A stretch of 57,729 bases of DNA. It comes from a bacterium. GTDB taxonomy: Bacteria; Myxococcota_A; UBA9160; UBA6930. The position numbers and the translations under genes are program-made. Under the pieces are notes generated by a model that saw only the letters and a program-made list of their open reading frames with translations, had not been told where the DNA came from and did not search any database. Position 1 is the first letter of the stretch, and each line of letters opens with the position of its first letter. Below, one piece after another: positions 7,137 to 16,186 of this stretch. The stretch spans positions 1 through 57,729 of the forward strand of contig JAAETT010000612.1 of NCBI GenBank assembly GCA_024228115.1, in the 5' to 3' direction.

Positions 7137-9461
7137 ATGGCCGCCTCAGTTTCGTACCCTGGCGTCTACGTCAAGGAAGTCCCCAGTGGTGTGCGCACCA
7201 TCAGCGGTGTCAGCACCTCGGTGGGCCTGTTCATAGGCTTCACCAAGACCGGCCCCGTCGACAAGCCGACCCGCTGCTTCTCGTATACGGACTACGAGCG
7301 AGTCTACGGTGCCGACACCTCCGCGGGCGACATGACGCGGCACGTGAAGCTCGCCTTTCTCAACGGGTTGACCGATTGCTACGTCCTGCGCGTGGCCGAC
7401 GGCGCCACCGAGGCGGCGGTCACGCTGGAGGCCGAGGACGACACCGACGTGCTGCGGCTGACGGCCCGGCACCCCGGCTCGGACGGCGACAAGATCCGCG
7501 CGACCCTGACCTACAACGGCAACGACCCCGAGGGGACGTTCAACATCACGTTGTTCCGCTGGGCCGACCGGGGCAACGGGACCATTGTCGCCCAGGACAC
7601 GGAGTCGTGGACCGGGCTGTCCATGGACCCGTCGAGCGGCAACTACGTCCAGACCTTCCTTAACTCCAACTCCAAGCTGGTGACGGCAGCCGTGCAGGGA
7701 ACGCCGCTGACCCCGGATCCAAGTTCGTCGACGGGCGCGCTCGCTCTCGACGACTCGACCGACGCCAACTTCATCGCGGCCTGGGACGCTGCGGTGACGT
7801 CGGCTCGGAACCAGATCCGCATCAGCGTCGACGGCAGCCCGTACATCGGGGTCACCCTGCCGGCCGCGAACACCGACGCGACGACTACCGCTGGCGATAT
7901 CGACTCCGCCATCACGGCAGCCTTCGCGGCGCAGACGCTGACCCTGCCCGGGTCCTTCTCTACCTCGTTCGAGACCTTCGGCACGGAGGTGCTGCTGCGT
8001 TTCACGTCCAGCCTCGCGACCGGCGGCAGCGTCCGCGTGCGCACGTCGACGACGGACGACGCGGCCGCCCACCTCCAGATCGGCGCCGAGCAGGGGGGCC
8101 TGGAGATCGGCGCGTATGCGGCGTTCCGACCCGCTCCGACCGGCGTGACGCTGAGCCCGCTGACGCTCTCCGACATGGCGGCTCTGGCGGGCGCCGGGAG
8201 CACGAACGTGTCGCTCAACAAGTACGACTCGTTGGGCATCGCGACCGTCGTGGGGCCGGTAGCCATCGCGCTCCCAGGCACGACGTTGGCCGACAAGCTC
8301 GGGGAGCTCCGCGACGGGATCAACGCCATCGCCTCCAACTCGGCGCTGGTCGCCGCCGGCGAGTCGTTCCCCTGGCAGGCGGAGCTGTCGGGGTGGCGCC
8401 TGGTCGTGGTGCCCACCGACGGGCCCGTTGCGGCGGGCTCCGACGACAACCGCACCAGCGGCTGGGTCATCACCACGCCAGGAGCCGGGTCGGTTGACAA
8501 CGTCCGCTACTACAGTCTGGGCACCAGCGGCGGGGGCACGTTCCAGACCCTGGGCTCGGCCGGCGCCAACGGCTCCGCCGGAGGGCTGGACACCAGTAGC
8601 TACGACGATGCGTACAACATCGTTCGAAAGGAGGTGGACCTTTTCAACCTTCTGGTGCTGCCGCGGGCGAAGGACAAACCGGAGTTAGTCGACTCCCTGT
8701 GGGCCAACGCGAGTGTCTTCGCAGAGCAGAGCCGGGCGCTGCTGCTGATGGAGCCGCCCGTCGACTGGAGCGGCGCCCAGGTCCCGTCCAACCAGATCAA
8801 CGGCCTGCGGGTCGGCGTCTCGAAGCAGTACGCGGCGTTGTACTACCCGCGCCTGGAGATCCGCGAGGGCAGCCTCACCGTGTCCATCAGCCCGGTCGGC
8901 GCCGTCGCGGGTATCATGGCCCGCACCGACAGCACGGTCGGCGTCTGGAAGGCTCCGGCAGGCACAGCCGCCGACCTGCGTGGCATCGTCGGGGTCGGGC
9001 AGCGGCTCAGCGACGCCCAGAACGGCGTGCTGAACCCCAAGGGTATCAACGTCATCCGCGACCTGCCCGACGGCGTGATTGTCTGGGGCGCCCGGACCAT
9101 GGATGGCTACGACGAGGCCGGCAGCGAGTACAAGTACGTACCAGTGCGACGGCTCGCCAACTTCATGGAGGAGAGTCTGTACCGCGGGCTGCGCTGGGTC
9201 GTCTTCGAGCCCAACGACGAGCCGCTGTGGGCGCAGATCCGTCTGAACGTCGGCGCCTTCATGCACGACCTCTTCCGCAGGGGGGCGTTCCAGGGCACCA
9301 AGCCGGCGGACGCCTACTTCGTGAAGTGCGACAGCGAGACGACGACCACGACGGACCAGAACCTGGGCATTGTCAACGTGTGGGTCGGCTTCGCGCCGTT
9401 GAAGCCCGCCGAGTTCGTCGTGCTGTCGCTGCAGCAGATGGCTGGTCAGTCCGAGGTCTGA
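7137..9461 (+). CDS. Contractile tail sheath protein
   Basis: The 774-residue protein forms the contractile outer sheath. The N-terminal region S-Y-P-G-V-Y-V-K-E-V-P-S-G and the C-terminal region (R-R-G-A-F-Q-G-T-K-P-A-D-A-Y-F-V-K-C-D, then G-F-A-P-L-K-P-A-E-F-V-V) are hallmarks of phage and eCIS sheaths. The middle (about residues 130-480) is a long, Thr/Ala/Ser-rich insertion that is probably exposed on the surface. The start at 7137 is preferred over ATG 7131 because GGAGGG at 7125-7130 gives 6-base spacing. This is the only sheath gene, unlike the three of Afp/PVC clusters, and it heads the operon. Confidence 0.93.
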   Translation: MAASVSYPGVYVKEVPSGVRTISGVSTSVGLFIGFTKTGPVDKPTRCFSYTDYERVYGADTSAGDMTRHVKLAFLNGLTDCYVLRVADGATEAAVTLEAEDDTDVLRLTARHPGSDGDKIRATLTYNGNDPEGTFNITLFRWADRGNGTIVAQDTESWTGLSMDPSSGNYVQTFLNSNSKLVTAAVQGTPLTPDPSSSTGALALDDSTDANFIAAWDAAVTSARNQIRISVDGSPYIGVTLPAANTDATTTAGDIDSAITAAFAAQTLTLPGSFSTSFETFGTEVLLRFTSSLATGGSVRVRTSTTDDAAAHLQIGAEQGGLEIGAYAAFRPAPTGVTLSPLTLSDMAALAGAGSTNVSLNKYDSLGIATVVGPVAIALPGTTLADKLGELRDGINAIASNSALVAAGESFPWQAELSGWRLVVVPTDGPVAAGSDDNRTSGWVITTPGAGSVDNVRYYSLGTSGGGTFQTLGSAGANGSAGGLDTSSYDDAYNIVRKEVDLFNLLVLPRAKDKPELVDSLWANASVFAEQSRALLLMEPPVDWSGAQVPSNQINGLRVGVSKQYAALYYPRLEIREGSLTVSISPVGAVAGIMARTDSTVGVWKAPAGTAADLRGIVGVGQRLSDAQNGVLNPKGINVIRDLPDGVIVWGARTMDGYDEAGSEYKYVPVRRLANFMEESLYRGLRWVVFEPNDEPLWAQIRLNVGAFMHDLFRRGAFQGTKPADAYFVKCDSETTTTTDQNLGIVNVWVGFAPLKPAEFVVLSLQQMAGQSEV

Positions 9462-9516
9462 TCGTCCCGATCTCGTCGGCTGTATCGAACGTCAGGTAGG
9501 GGAGGACCACCGCGCC

Positions 9517-10017
9517 ATGGCACAGTTCACCGTCAACACCCAACGATTCGATCCTTACAAGAATTTCAAGTTCCGGCTGAGGTGGGATGGCCGCTACGTG
9601 GCTGGCGTCAGCAAGATGAGCCCGCTGAAGCGCTCGACCGAGCCGGTCACCCACCGGGAGGGCGGGGACCCCAGCACGGTCCGGGTCATGCCGAGCCATT
9701 GGAAGTTCGAGCCCATCACGCTCGAGCGTGGCGTCACGCACGACACCGAGTTCGAGGGCTGGGCGAACCTCGTCTACAGCACGGATGGCGACGCGGCGAT
9801 CTCGCTGAAGAACTTCCGCAAGGACGTCGTCGTCGAGCTGCTCAATGAGGCTGGCCAGGTGGCGCTCGCGTGGAAAGTGTTCCGCTGCTGGGTGTCGGAG
9901 TACTCGTCGCTGCCGGAGATGGACGCCAACGGCAACGCGGTAGCCATCGAGATGCTGACGCTGCAGAACGAGGGCTGGGTCCGCGACGACGCAGTGACCG
10001 AACCCACGGAGGCCTGA
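9517..10017 (+). CDS. Tail tube protein (gp19/Hcp-like)
   Basis: The 166-residue protein matches phage T4 gp19-like inner tube proteins. It begins with a beta-rich segment (P-Y-K-N-F-K-F-R-L-R-W-D-G-R-Y-V-A-G-V-S-K-M), then has W-K-F-E-P-I-T-L-E-R-G-V-T-H-D and ends with E-M-L-T-L-Q-N-E-G-W. Hexamers of such proteins stack to form the channel inside the sheath and, in eCIS, hold the cargo. Only one tube gene is present here; a further tube-adaptor lies at 15170. It starts 55 bases after the sheath stop. Confidence 0.92.
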   Translation: MAQFTVNTQRFDPYKNFKFRLRWDGRYVAGVSKMSPLKRSTEPVTHREGGDPSTVRVMPSHWKFEPITLERGVTHDTEFEGWANLVYSTDGDAAISLKNFRKDVVVELLNEAGQVALAWKVFRCWVSEYSSLPEMDANGNAVAIEMLTLQNEGWVRDDAVTEPTEA

Positions 10018-10018
10018 C

Positions 10019-10801
10019 GTGTCCGACGTCCTGCCGACCCCCTCCTCGGTCGTTCGGCTCGGTGACGGTCACGTTCGGCTCATGGCGCTCCGGGGTGTGG
10101 ACGAGCAGGCCGTCGTCGGGACCGACGCGCACCAGGCGTGCGACCTGCTGGACCGGCTGCTCGCCGACGCGCCGGGCACCTGCGCCGGGCCGGGCGACGC
10201 CGCTCGCCTGACAGTCGCCGAGCGGGACCGCCTGCTCGCGTCCGTGTACCGGGACAGCTTCGGGGATCACGTCGCGGCCACCGCCACGTGCGCTGGCTGC
10301 GCCGAGCAGTTCGACCTGGGCTTCGCGCTGACGGCGTTGGTGGACAAGGTGCAGTTCGCGCCGCTGAAGCGCGAGGTTCGGCTGGAGGACGGGACGCAGC
10401 TGAGGGTGCCGACCGGTGAGGACGAGCAGGCCGTCGCGTCGCTCCCCCTTGCGTCGGCCGCGCAGGTGCTGCTGCGTCGCTGCATCGTCGAGCCCGGCGA
10501 AGGGCGCGGCGACGTCGACCTGGCAGCCGCGGCACGGGCGCTGGAGGAGGCTGCGCCGGTGCTGGACCTGGAGGCCGACGCGCGGTGCCCCGAGTGCGGC
10601 GGCGACAACTCCGTCCACGTGAGCGTCCAGGACCTGCTCCTAGGCGCGTTGTTCCGCGAGCGCTCGGGCCTGCTGGGCGAGGTCCACATGCTGGCGCGCG
10701 CCTATGGCTGGGGCCTGGCCGACATCCTGGGGCTCCCGCGAGTCGATCGGCGGGCGTTCGTTGCGCTTCTCGAGCGCGAGGGCCTCGGAGGGGCGGCGTG
10801 A
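10019..10801 (+). CDS. gp26-like baseplate assembly chaperone with zinc knuckles
   Basis: The 260-residue protein starts at GTG 10019, one base after the tube stop. Two Cys-x2-Cys pairs, C-A-G-C near residue 95 and C-P-E-C near residue 192, probably bind one zinc. The C-terminal helices (L-A-R-A-Y-G-W-G-L-A-D-I-L-G-L-P) resemble proteins annotated as T4 baseplate hub assembly chaperone in eCIS clusters, which occupy this position after the tube. It is probably an assembly factor and not part of the finished particle. The family call is moderate; the zinc pairs are seen directly. Confidence 0.65.
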   Translation: MSDVLPTPSSVVRLGDGHVRLMALRGVDEQAVVGTDAHQACDLLDRLLADAPGTCAGPGDAARLTVAERDRLLASVYRDSFGDHVAATATCAGCAEQFDLGFALTALVDKVQFAPLKREVRLEDGTQLRVPTGEDEQAVASLPLASAAQVLLRRCIVEPGEGRGDVDLAAAARALEEAAPVLDLEADARCPECGGDNSVHVSVQDLLLGALFRERSGLLGEVHMLARAYGWGLADILGLPRVDRRAFVALLEREGLGGAA

Positions 10802-11544
10802 ACTACCTCGAGCGCATCGCCCACCGAGCAATGGGACAGGCGGCTCCCAAGGCCACGGCGCAGCCCCGCGCCAGGACCACGCCCGACGGTCCGGACTCGG
10901 TGGCGTTGCCCCCGGACGATCTCGCGGCGCGCGGCGACATCGCGGCGCCCGTGAGGCTGCCGGCGGAGCGTCCACCGGCCAGCGAGCTCGTCTCATCCAA
11001 GGCCGCACAGCCGGCGCCCGAGCGGGTGATGGCGCCGGACGTCCGACCGGGCGCGAGAGAGCGGAACCCACCGCCAGATTCAACGCGTCTCGCGGATGGG
11101 CCGCATGAGCAGGTGGGTGGCGAGGAGCGCGTCGTGCACGTCGTGCACGGCGTGGTGCAGGAGACGGTGCGCGAGGCAGCTGCAGCGTCGCGCCCCGACG
11201 CGGATCGCGCCGTGGTCCCCTCCGCTGAGCGCGCTCGTGCGCAGGGCCCACAGCCCGCCGAGCGGAGCGCCGAGGCGCCGCCGGAACCTGCCGCCGCCGC
11301 CACCCCGGTCCAGAGCCTGGACGACCTGCTGCGCCAGGTCCCGGGTCAGGTCGTGGCGCAGCCGGTCGCCGCACCTGCGCCTCGGGCCCGCCCGTCCGTC
11401 ACCATCCGCCGGTTGGTCGTAGAGGTCACGCGGCCCACTCCGCCTGCGCCCCCGGTACCCCGCCGCCCCCGCCGCCGTGGCGCGCGGCTCGACACCAAGG
11501 CCGGCTCGTCGTCGAGGCTCCCCTTCGGCCTCGGGCAGAGCTGA
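10798..11544 (+). CDS. Disordered eCIS-associated protein
   Basis: The 248-residue protein begins at GTG 10798 in a GTGA overlap with the previous stop. It is dominated by Pro, Ala, Arg and Glu and is probably disordered over most of its length. An N-terminal helix (N-Y-L-E-R-I-A-H-R-A) and a short ordered strand near the C terminus (S-V-T-I-R-R-L-V-V-E-V) stand out. Similar disordered proteins with a conserved I-x-R-I/L-x-V-x-V strand occur at this place in other eCIS loci. Its function is not known. The start is chosen for the overlap. Confidence 0.65.
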   Translation: MNYLERIAHRAMGQAAPKATAQPRARTTPDGPDSVALPPDDLAARGDIAAPVRLPAERPPASELVSSKAAQPAPERVMAPDVRPGARERNPPPDSTRLADGPHEQVGGEERVVHVVHGVVQETVREAAAASRPDADRAVVPSAERARAQGPQPAERSAEAPPEPAAAATPVQSLDDLLRQVPGQVVAQPVAAPAPRARPSVTIRRLVVEVTRPTPPAPPVPRRPRRRGARLDTKAGSSSRLPFGLGQS

Positions 11545-12914
11545 TGTCCCTCGCCGACCTGTGCAAGGTCACGCAGACGTTGACCTGGCTGCTGGAGAAC
11601 GCCTGCCCGAAGACCGCCGGCTGGCCGTCCGGCGGGGGCCTCACGCTGTCCGTGTCGCCCATGCCCCCCGACGTGGTCCTGGCGGGAGGCGCGGCGCAGT
11701 TGGGCATGTACCTCTACCACGTCGCCGAGGACGCCCACTCGAAGAACGAAGCCGGCGACGGGTTGGGCGGCGGGAGCCAGCGCGAGAAGTCGCTGGGGCT
11801 GAACCTGTACTACCAGCTCACCGCTCAGGTGGGCGACACCATCGACGGGTGCCTGCTCGCGCAGACGCTGATGGGCTGCGCCATGCGGGTGCTCCACGAC
11901 TACGCCATCATCACCGACGACGAGGTGGTGGACACCTCGCCCGTGCTCGAGCAGTTCGGGCTGCACGGCCGGCAGAACCGCTTCCGCATCGCGCTCCGGC
12001 CCGTGCCGTCCGACGACGCGGTCGATTACTGGACCGCCGGCGAGGCCCCGCTCCGGATGGCCGCCTACTACCAGGTCTCGGTGGTGATGATCGAGCCGGA
12101 GCCGGCTGTGACGGCGTCCTCGCCGGTCCTCGAGTACAGCTCAGGCATCTTCGCGACGGGCGCGCCGACCCTGACCGGCAGCCGGTCGACCGCGTCGATC
12201 GTCGTAGGCGGCGAGGCGGCTCCGCGCATCGTCACCCTGAGGCCGACGCAGGTCACCCTGAGGGAGAGCTTTCCAGCCATCGCCCCCGGTTTCGAGCACG
12301 GCGACGCGGCGTTCGAGCTCGAGGGCAGCGCGCTCAACGGCGAGGGCACCGCGCTGCGGTTGCGCGGAGACCACGGCGCATTCGACGTCGACGCGGCCGA
12401 GTGGGGACTGGTCGCCAGCGCCGACCGGGTCTTCGCCACCGTGGCGCAGTGGATGGGGTCCGCGCCCACCATGCCGGGGACGTGGTCGGCATCGGTGCAG
12501 GTCCGCAACACCGTGAGGGTCGGCTCGTCGGTGCGTACGGTGGTCAACTCGTCCAACGAGACGCCCATCCTCATTGCGCCGCGCCTCGATCCCGTCGCCG
12601 CGGCCGGGCCGATGCTGGGCGACGTCTCCAAGGCGGCGGCGTTCACGCTCAGCGGCTGGCGCTTCCGGGGCACGACGGACTACCCGATCCCCACCGATCC
12701 CGCGGACCCGCGCTCGGTGCGGCTGCGCGTCGGGGCCGTCGAGCTGGATAACCTGGTCACGGGGACCGTCGCCGCGGGCCAGTTCCGCGTGGTCGACGAG
12801 ACCACACTCGAGGTCTTCCTTCCCGCCGACTTGCCCGAGCTGAGCCTCCAGCCTGTTAGCGTGTCGGTCAACGGCGCGTCTTCGACGCCCACCTGGCTGC
12901 GGGCGGTTGCCTGA
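11544..12914 (+). CDS. Sheath/tube cap (Pvc16/DUF4255-like)
   Basis: The 456-residue protein starts at ATG 11544, overlapping the previous TGA by one base. Residues 1-190 match the DUF4255 or Pvc16 N-terminal domain (L-G-M-Y-L-Y-H-V near 55-62, L-N-L-Y-Y-Q-L-T-A near 85-93). This domain forms the terminator that caps the tube and sheath in eCIS. The C-terminal 250 residues add Ig-like beta domains (R-P-T-Q-V-T-L-R-E-S-F, then a second unit ending P-V-S-V-S-V-N-G). The extension is longer than in minimal Pvc16 proteins and may decorate the end of the particle. Confidence 0.85.
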   Translation: MSLADLCKVTQTLTWLLENACPKTAGWPSGGGLTLSVSPMPPDVVLAGGAAQLGMYLYHVAEDAHSKNEAGDGLGGGSQREKSLGLNLYYQLTAQVGDTIDGCLLAQTLMGCAMRVLHDYAIITDDEVVDTSPVLEQFGLHGRQNRFRIALRPVPSDDAVDYWTAGEAPLRMAAYYQVSVVMIEPEPAVTASSPVLEYSSGIFATGAPTLTGSRSTASIVVGGEAAPRIVTLRPTQVTLRESFPAIAPGFEHGDAAFELEGSALNGEGTALRLRGDHGAFDVDAAEWGLVASADRVFATVAQWMGSAPTMPGTWSASVQVRNTVRVGSSVRTVVNSSNETPILIAPRLDPVAAAGPMLGDVSKAAAFTLSGWRFRGTTDYPIPTDPADPRSVRLRVGAVELDNLVTGTVAAGQFRVVDETTLEVFLPADLPELSLQPVSVSVNGASSTPTWLRAVA

Positions 12915-14935
12915 TGCACGCCGTGGCCCAAGAGAGCACGGAGCGGCCGGAGCACCTGGGCGTGCTATGCGATCTGGTGCGACTCCGCGCGCGGCTGCGG
13001 CTGGCGTGGATGTCGCATCTGGCCGATGGGGACCGCGTCAAGGCGCTGCTGGACGACGCGGACTCGCCCGAGGCCGAGGCAGCGTGGCAGGCGGAGACCC
13101 CCGAGGTCGCGTCCTTGCGCAGCGAGCTCGGCTCAGCCCGCGACGCCTGGGACGCGCTGACCGACACCCCCGTCGACCGCCTGGTGCAGGTGCTGCACCT
13201 CAGCCTGGCCGAGGCGGATCTCGTTGCGCTGGTGCTGGCGGCGTCGGTCGATCCCCAGGTTGGCGAGCTGTGCGCGCTGCTCGGCGGCGCCGGCGCGGCG
13301 CCGACCTTCGCCACCGCGGCCCGCCTGTTCGGCCACGACCGGACCCTCGTGCTGTCGAAGGCGAGCCCCGTGCTCGCGTGGCAGCTGATCGCGCTTGAGG
13401 CTCCGCGCGTGGGAGCGCCGGCGCTCGTGAGCATGTGCGCGAGCTTGGTGCAGTGGTTGTCGGGCGAGCCCGTGCTCGACGACGCGCTGCTGGCCCACGC
13501 ACGCCAGGTGAGGCCGCTGGACCCCCTCCCGCGGTGGCCCGTGACGGACACGGCGCGTCGGCTTGAGCAGGTGCTGGGCACTGGTGCTCCCGGGGCCGTG
13601 CTGCGGGTCGACGGTCCGGTCGGCAGCGGGCGCCGTACGTTCGCAGCGTGCGTGCTCGGAAAGCTGGGGCTGGGGCTCATCGCCGTGGACACGGGCGGGG
13701 TGCCCGCCGAGCAGCGCGCCACGGTCGAGCTGCGGGCCCAGCGCCAGGCCTGGCTGGACCACGCCGGGCCGGCCTGGGTGACGCCGCCTTCGTGGAGCCC
13801 GTTCCCGCCCTGCTTTCCGGTGCAGGTCGTGCTGAACGGGCCCGGCGACCGGCACCAGGGCCCGGTGGACTGGCCCCACATCGACGTGGCGCTGCCGCTG
13901 CCGACCGTGGACGAGCGCGCCGCCCTGTGGCGCGCCATTGTGCCGGCGTCGACGGCGTGGCCGTCGAATGAGCTACGTGCGCTGTCTCGGCGCCACCGCG
14001 TCACCGTGGGCGAGGTGCGCCGGGCCGCGTGGCTGGCTCCCGACGGCGCGACGGCTGCGTCCATCGAGGTCAAGGCCGCCATGCGCGATAAGCTGGGGGA
14101 CTTGGCGCGTCGGCTGCCGTGCACGTTCACGTGGGACGACCTGGTCGTCAGCGAGCCGGTCGACGTGCTGCTCCGCGAGTTGGCCTACGAGGCCGAGGTC
14201 CGCGGGAGCCTCTGGGAGGACGCCGAGATCGAGCGCCTCTTCCCTCAGGGCAAGGGGCTCATCGCGCTGGTCACCGGCCCGCCCGGCACCGGCAAGACCA
14301 TGTCAGCGCAGGTGCTCGCGGGGCAGCTTGGCGTGGACCTCTTCCGCATCGACCTGTCGGCGCTGGTGTCCAAGTACGTCGGCGAGACCTCCAAGAACAT
14401 CGAGAAGGTGCTGGCAGCCGCCGAGCGGCTGGACGCACTCTTGTTCTTCGACGAGGCGGACGCTCTGTTCGGCAAGCGTACCGAGATCAAGGACGCGCAC
14501 GACCGCTACGCCAACACCGACACGAACTACCTGCTGCAGGCCATCGAGACGTGGCCCGGCTTCGCAATCCTGGCGAGCAACCGTCGGGGCAACCTGGACG
14601 CGGCCTTCGTGCGGCGCCTGCGGCACGTCATCGAGTTCACGCCGCCAGACGCAGCGCTGCGGCTGACCCTCTGGCAGCGGCTCGTGGGGAGCATGGCAGG
14701 TCCGGAGGCCGCGGCGACGCTCACGGAGGGCTTCACGCGCCTTGCCAACGCATTCGACCTGTCGGGTGCGCAGATCAAGTCGGCGGTCCTGACCGCCCTG
14801 CTGGAGGCGCGGCGCGATGCGGCGCCGGTGTCCTTCCCCCACCTGCTGTCCGGCGTGGAGCGCGAGCTCTGGAAGGTCGGGCGGGGCGTGTCCCGGGCCG
14901 ACCGGGCGAGGCTGGAGCTCCATGCCTCTCGCTGA
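12914..14935 (+). CDS. AAA+ ATPase (Afp15/Pvc15-like)
   Basis: The 673-residue protein starts at ATG 12914 by one-base overlap with the cap stop. The C-terminal AAA+ module has Walker A G-P-P-G-T-G-K-T at residues 455-462, Walker B L-L-F-F-D-E-A-D with D513 and E514, sensor 1 I-L-A-S-N-R-R-G-N and paired arginines (V-R-R-L-R) for the finger. A second, degenerate nucleotide-binding-like region (V-D-G-P-V-G-S-G-R-R-T) lies near residues 232-242. Such ATPases are the conserved eCIS marker and are needed for assembly or cargo loading. It is co-transcribed with the structural genes. Confidence 0.92.
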   Translation: MHAVAQESTERPEHLGVLCDLVRLRARLRLAWMSHLADGDRVKALLDDADSPEAEAAWQAETPEVASLRSELGSARDAWDALTDTPVDRLVQVLHLSLAEADLVALVLAASVDPQVGELCALLGGAGAAPTFATAARLFGHDRTLVLSKASPVLAWQLIALEAPRVGAPALVSMCASLVQWLSGEPVLDDALLAHARQVRPLDPLPRWPVTDTARRLEQVLGTGAPGAVLRVDGPVGSGRRTFAACVLGKLGLGLIAVDTGGVPAEQRATVELRAQRQAWLDHAGPAWVTPPSWSPFPPCFPVQVVLNGPGDRHQGPVDWPHIDVALPLPTVDERAALWRAIVPASTAWPSNELRALSRRHRVTVGEVRRAAWLAPDGATAASIEVKAAMRDKLGDLARRLPCTFTWDDLVVSEPVDVLLRELAYEAEVRGSLWEDAEIERLFPQGKGLIALVTGPPGTGKTMSAQVLAGQLGVDLFRIDLSALVSKYVGETSKNIEKVLAAAERLDALLFFDEADALFGKRTEIKDAHDRYANTDTNYLLQAIETWPGFAILASNRRGNLDAAFVRRLRHVIEFTPPDAALRLTLWQRLVGSMAGPEAAATLTEGFTRLANAFDLSGAQIKSAVLTALLEARRDAAPVSFPHLLSGVERELWKVGRGVSRADRARLELHASR

Positions 14936-15167
14936 TCTCCACGTGAACGAACTGGTTCTGCGCGTGCCCGGCTTGACGCGCGCCGAGGGCGTGCGTTTGG
15001 GGACGCTCGTGGAGGAGCGGCTGGCCGCGCGGGCCGCCATCGGGCGCTTCCCGTCGCATGCGGGCCGCCTGGAGGTCGACGTGAACCTGCCGACCGCGCA
15101 GCCGCTGGACCAGCTGGCGGAGCAGATCGTGTTGCGGCTGAGCGTCCAGCTCGGCCTGGAGGCCTGA
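14922..15167 (+). CDS. Small eCIS-associated protein
   Basis: The 81-residue protein starts at ATG 14922 and overlaps the ATPase end by 14 bases. It is predicted to be mostly helical, with V-N-E-L-V-L-R-V-P-G-L-T-R-A-E-G near the start and a C-terminal helix (L-A-E-Q-I-V-L-R-L-S). Small proteins with this pattern occur next to the ATPase gene in other eCIS loci. Its role is not established. The start is set by the overlap and by loss of any sensible sequence upstream in frame. Confidence 0.65.
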   Translation: MPLADLHVNELVLRVPGLTRAEGVRLGTLVEERLAARAAIGRFPSHAGRLEVDVNLPTAQPLDQLAEQIVLRLSVQLGLEA

Positions 15168-15169
15168 CG

Positions 15170-15892
15170 GTGGCGAGCGCCTTCCCGCGGAGCCCGAAGC
15201 TAACCAAGGGCGCGCTGATCCAGCTGACCGAGGGGCTCATCGGTCCGGTGCCGAATGTGGTGGCCTTCCAGTACAACCCGGAGTCGGTGACCCGGAAGCT
15301 CGAGCCGTGGGCGCCGCCGGAGTCCAGCGAGGAGCCCGAGGGCGAGGCCCAGTCCGATCCCCAGATCCAGCCCTACGACCCGCAGGAGACGCTGGATCTG
15401 ACCCTGCTGTTCGACGCAACCGACGACTGGGAGGAGCCCGACGAGCACCCTATCGCGGCGGTAAGCGGCGTGGCCCACCGGCTGGCGGCGCTGGAGCGCA
15501 TGCTCTACCCGGTCGAGGAGGACGGCGGTCTGCTTGGCGACGTGGTCTCGCTGATCAGCGGCGACGCGTCGGGCGCCGTGCCTCGGTCCATCGTGCCGGT
15601 GGTGCTGCTGTCGTTCAGCCCCGGCCTGGTCATGCCGATCCGCATCACCGGCTACTCCGTCGAGGAGCAGGCATGGTCGCCCACACTGTATCCGATTCGC
15701 GCGTCGGTCAGCCTGGGCGTGAAAGTGCTTACCGACCGCGCCTTCCCCGAGGAAGGGGAGGGCGCCCAGACCGGCATTGCGGCCGAGATCGCCCGCAGCG
15801 CCTACCGCTACACCCGGGTCCAGCGGGATCTCCTGGCCGCCGCCCACATGGGGAGCGGCCTGGGGAACGTCCTGTCACTGCTGCCCTTCTGA
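15170..15892 (+). CDS. CIS tube-baseplate adaptor (Afp7/CIS_tube-like)
   Basis: The 240-residue protein starts at GTG 15170, two bases after the previous stop. It has the signature of the contractile injection system tube domain: A-F-Q-Y-N-P-E-S-V-T-R near residues 26-36, L-D-L-T-L-L-F-D, L-L-S-F-S-P-G and the final R-A-S-V-S-L-G-V-K-V-L. In Afp/PVC particles the equivalent (Afp7) links the inner tube to the spike and carries a LysM domain. Here the LysM-like unit is a separate small gene just downstream. Confidence 0.85.
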   Translation: MASAFPRSPKLTKGALIQLTEGLIGPVPNVVAFQYNPESVTRKLEPWAPPESSEEPEGEAQSDPQIQPYDPQETLDLTLLFDATDDWEEPDEHPIAAVSGVAHRLAALERMLYPVEEDGGLLGDVVSLISGDASGAVPRSIVPVVLLSFSPGLVMPIRITGYSVEEQAWSPTLYPIRASVSLGVKVLTDRAFPEEGEGAQTGIAAEIARSAYRYTRVQRDLLAAAHMGSGLGNVLSLLPF

Positions 15893-15910
15893 CCTGCCGG
15901 AGCATCTGCC

Positions 15911-16183
15911 ATGTTCGACAACAAGAGCCGCTTCGCCAACGCCGAGACCTACTCGGTGACCGACCGCCGGGGGCGCACGGTCACCGTCGTCGAGCCGGCG
16001 CCGCCGCCCGACCAGACGCTGGCCGGTTACCACCAGCGCAAGGCCGACACCCGCCTGGACGTGCTCGCTGGGCGCTACCTGGACGAGCCGACCGGCTTCT
16101 GGCGGATCGCGGAGCAGGCCGACGCGGTGGTGCCCGAGGCGCTGATGCTGGAAGCCGAGATCCCCATCCCGGTGAAGGGCTAG
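15911..16183 (+). CDS. LysM/gpX-like baseplate protein
   Basis: The 90-residue protein carries a segment (R-L-D-V-L-A-G-R-Y-L-D-E-P-T-G-F-W-R-I-A near residues 50-69) followed by E-A-E-I-P-I-P at its end. This is the form of phage tail protein X and the LysM-like domains of baseplate hubs. In Afp7 the same unit is fused to the tube adaptor. Its position between the adaptor and the hub gene agrees with a baseplate role. Confidence 0.75.
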   Translation: MFDNKSRFANAETYSVTDRRGRTVTVVEPAPPPDQTLAGYHQRKADTRLDVLAGRYLDEPTGFWRIAEQADAVVPEALMLEAEIPIPVKG

Positions 16184-16186
16184 CCG

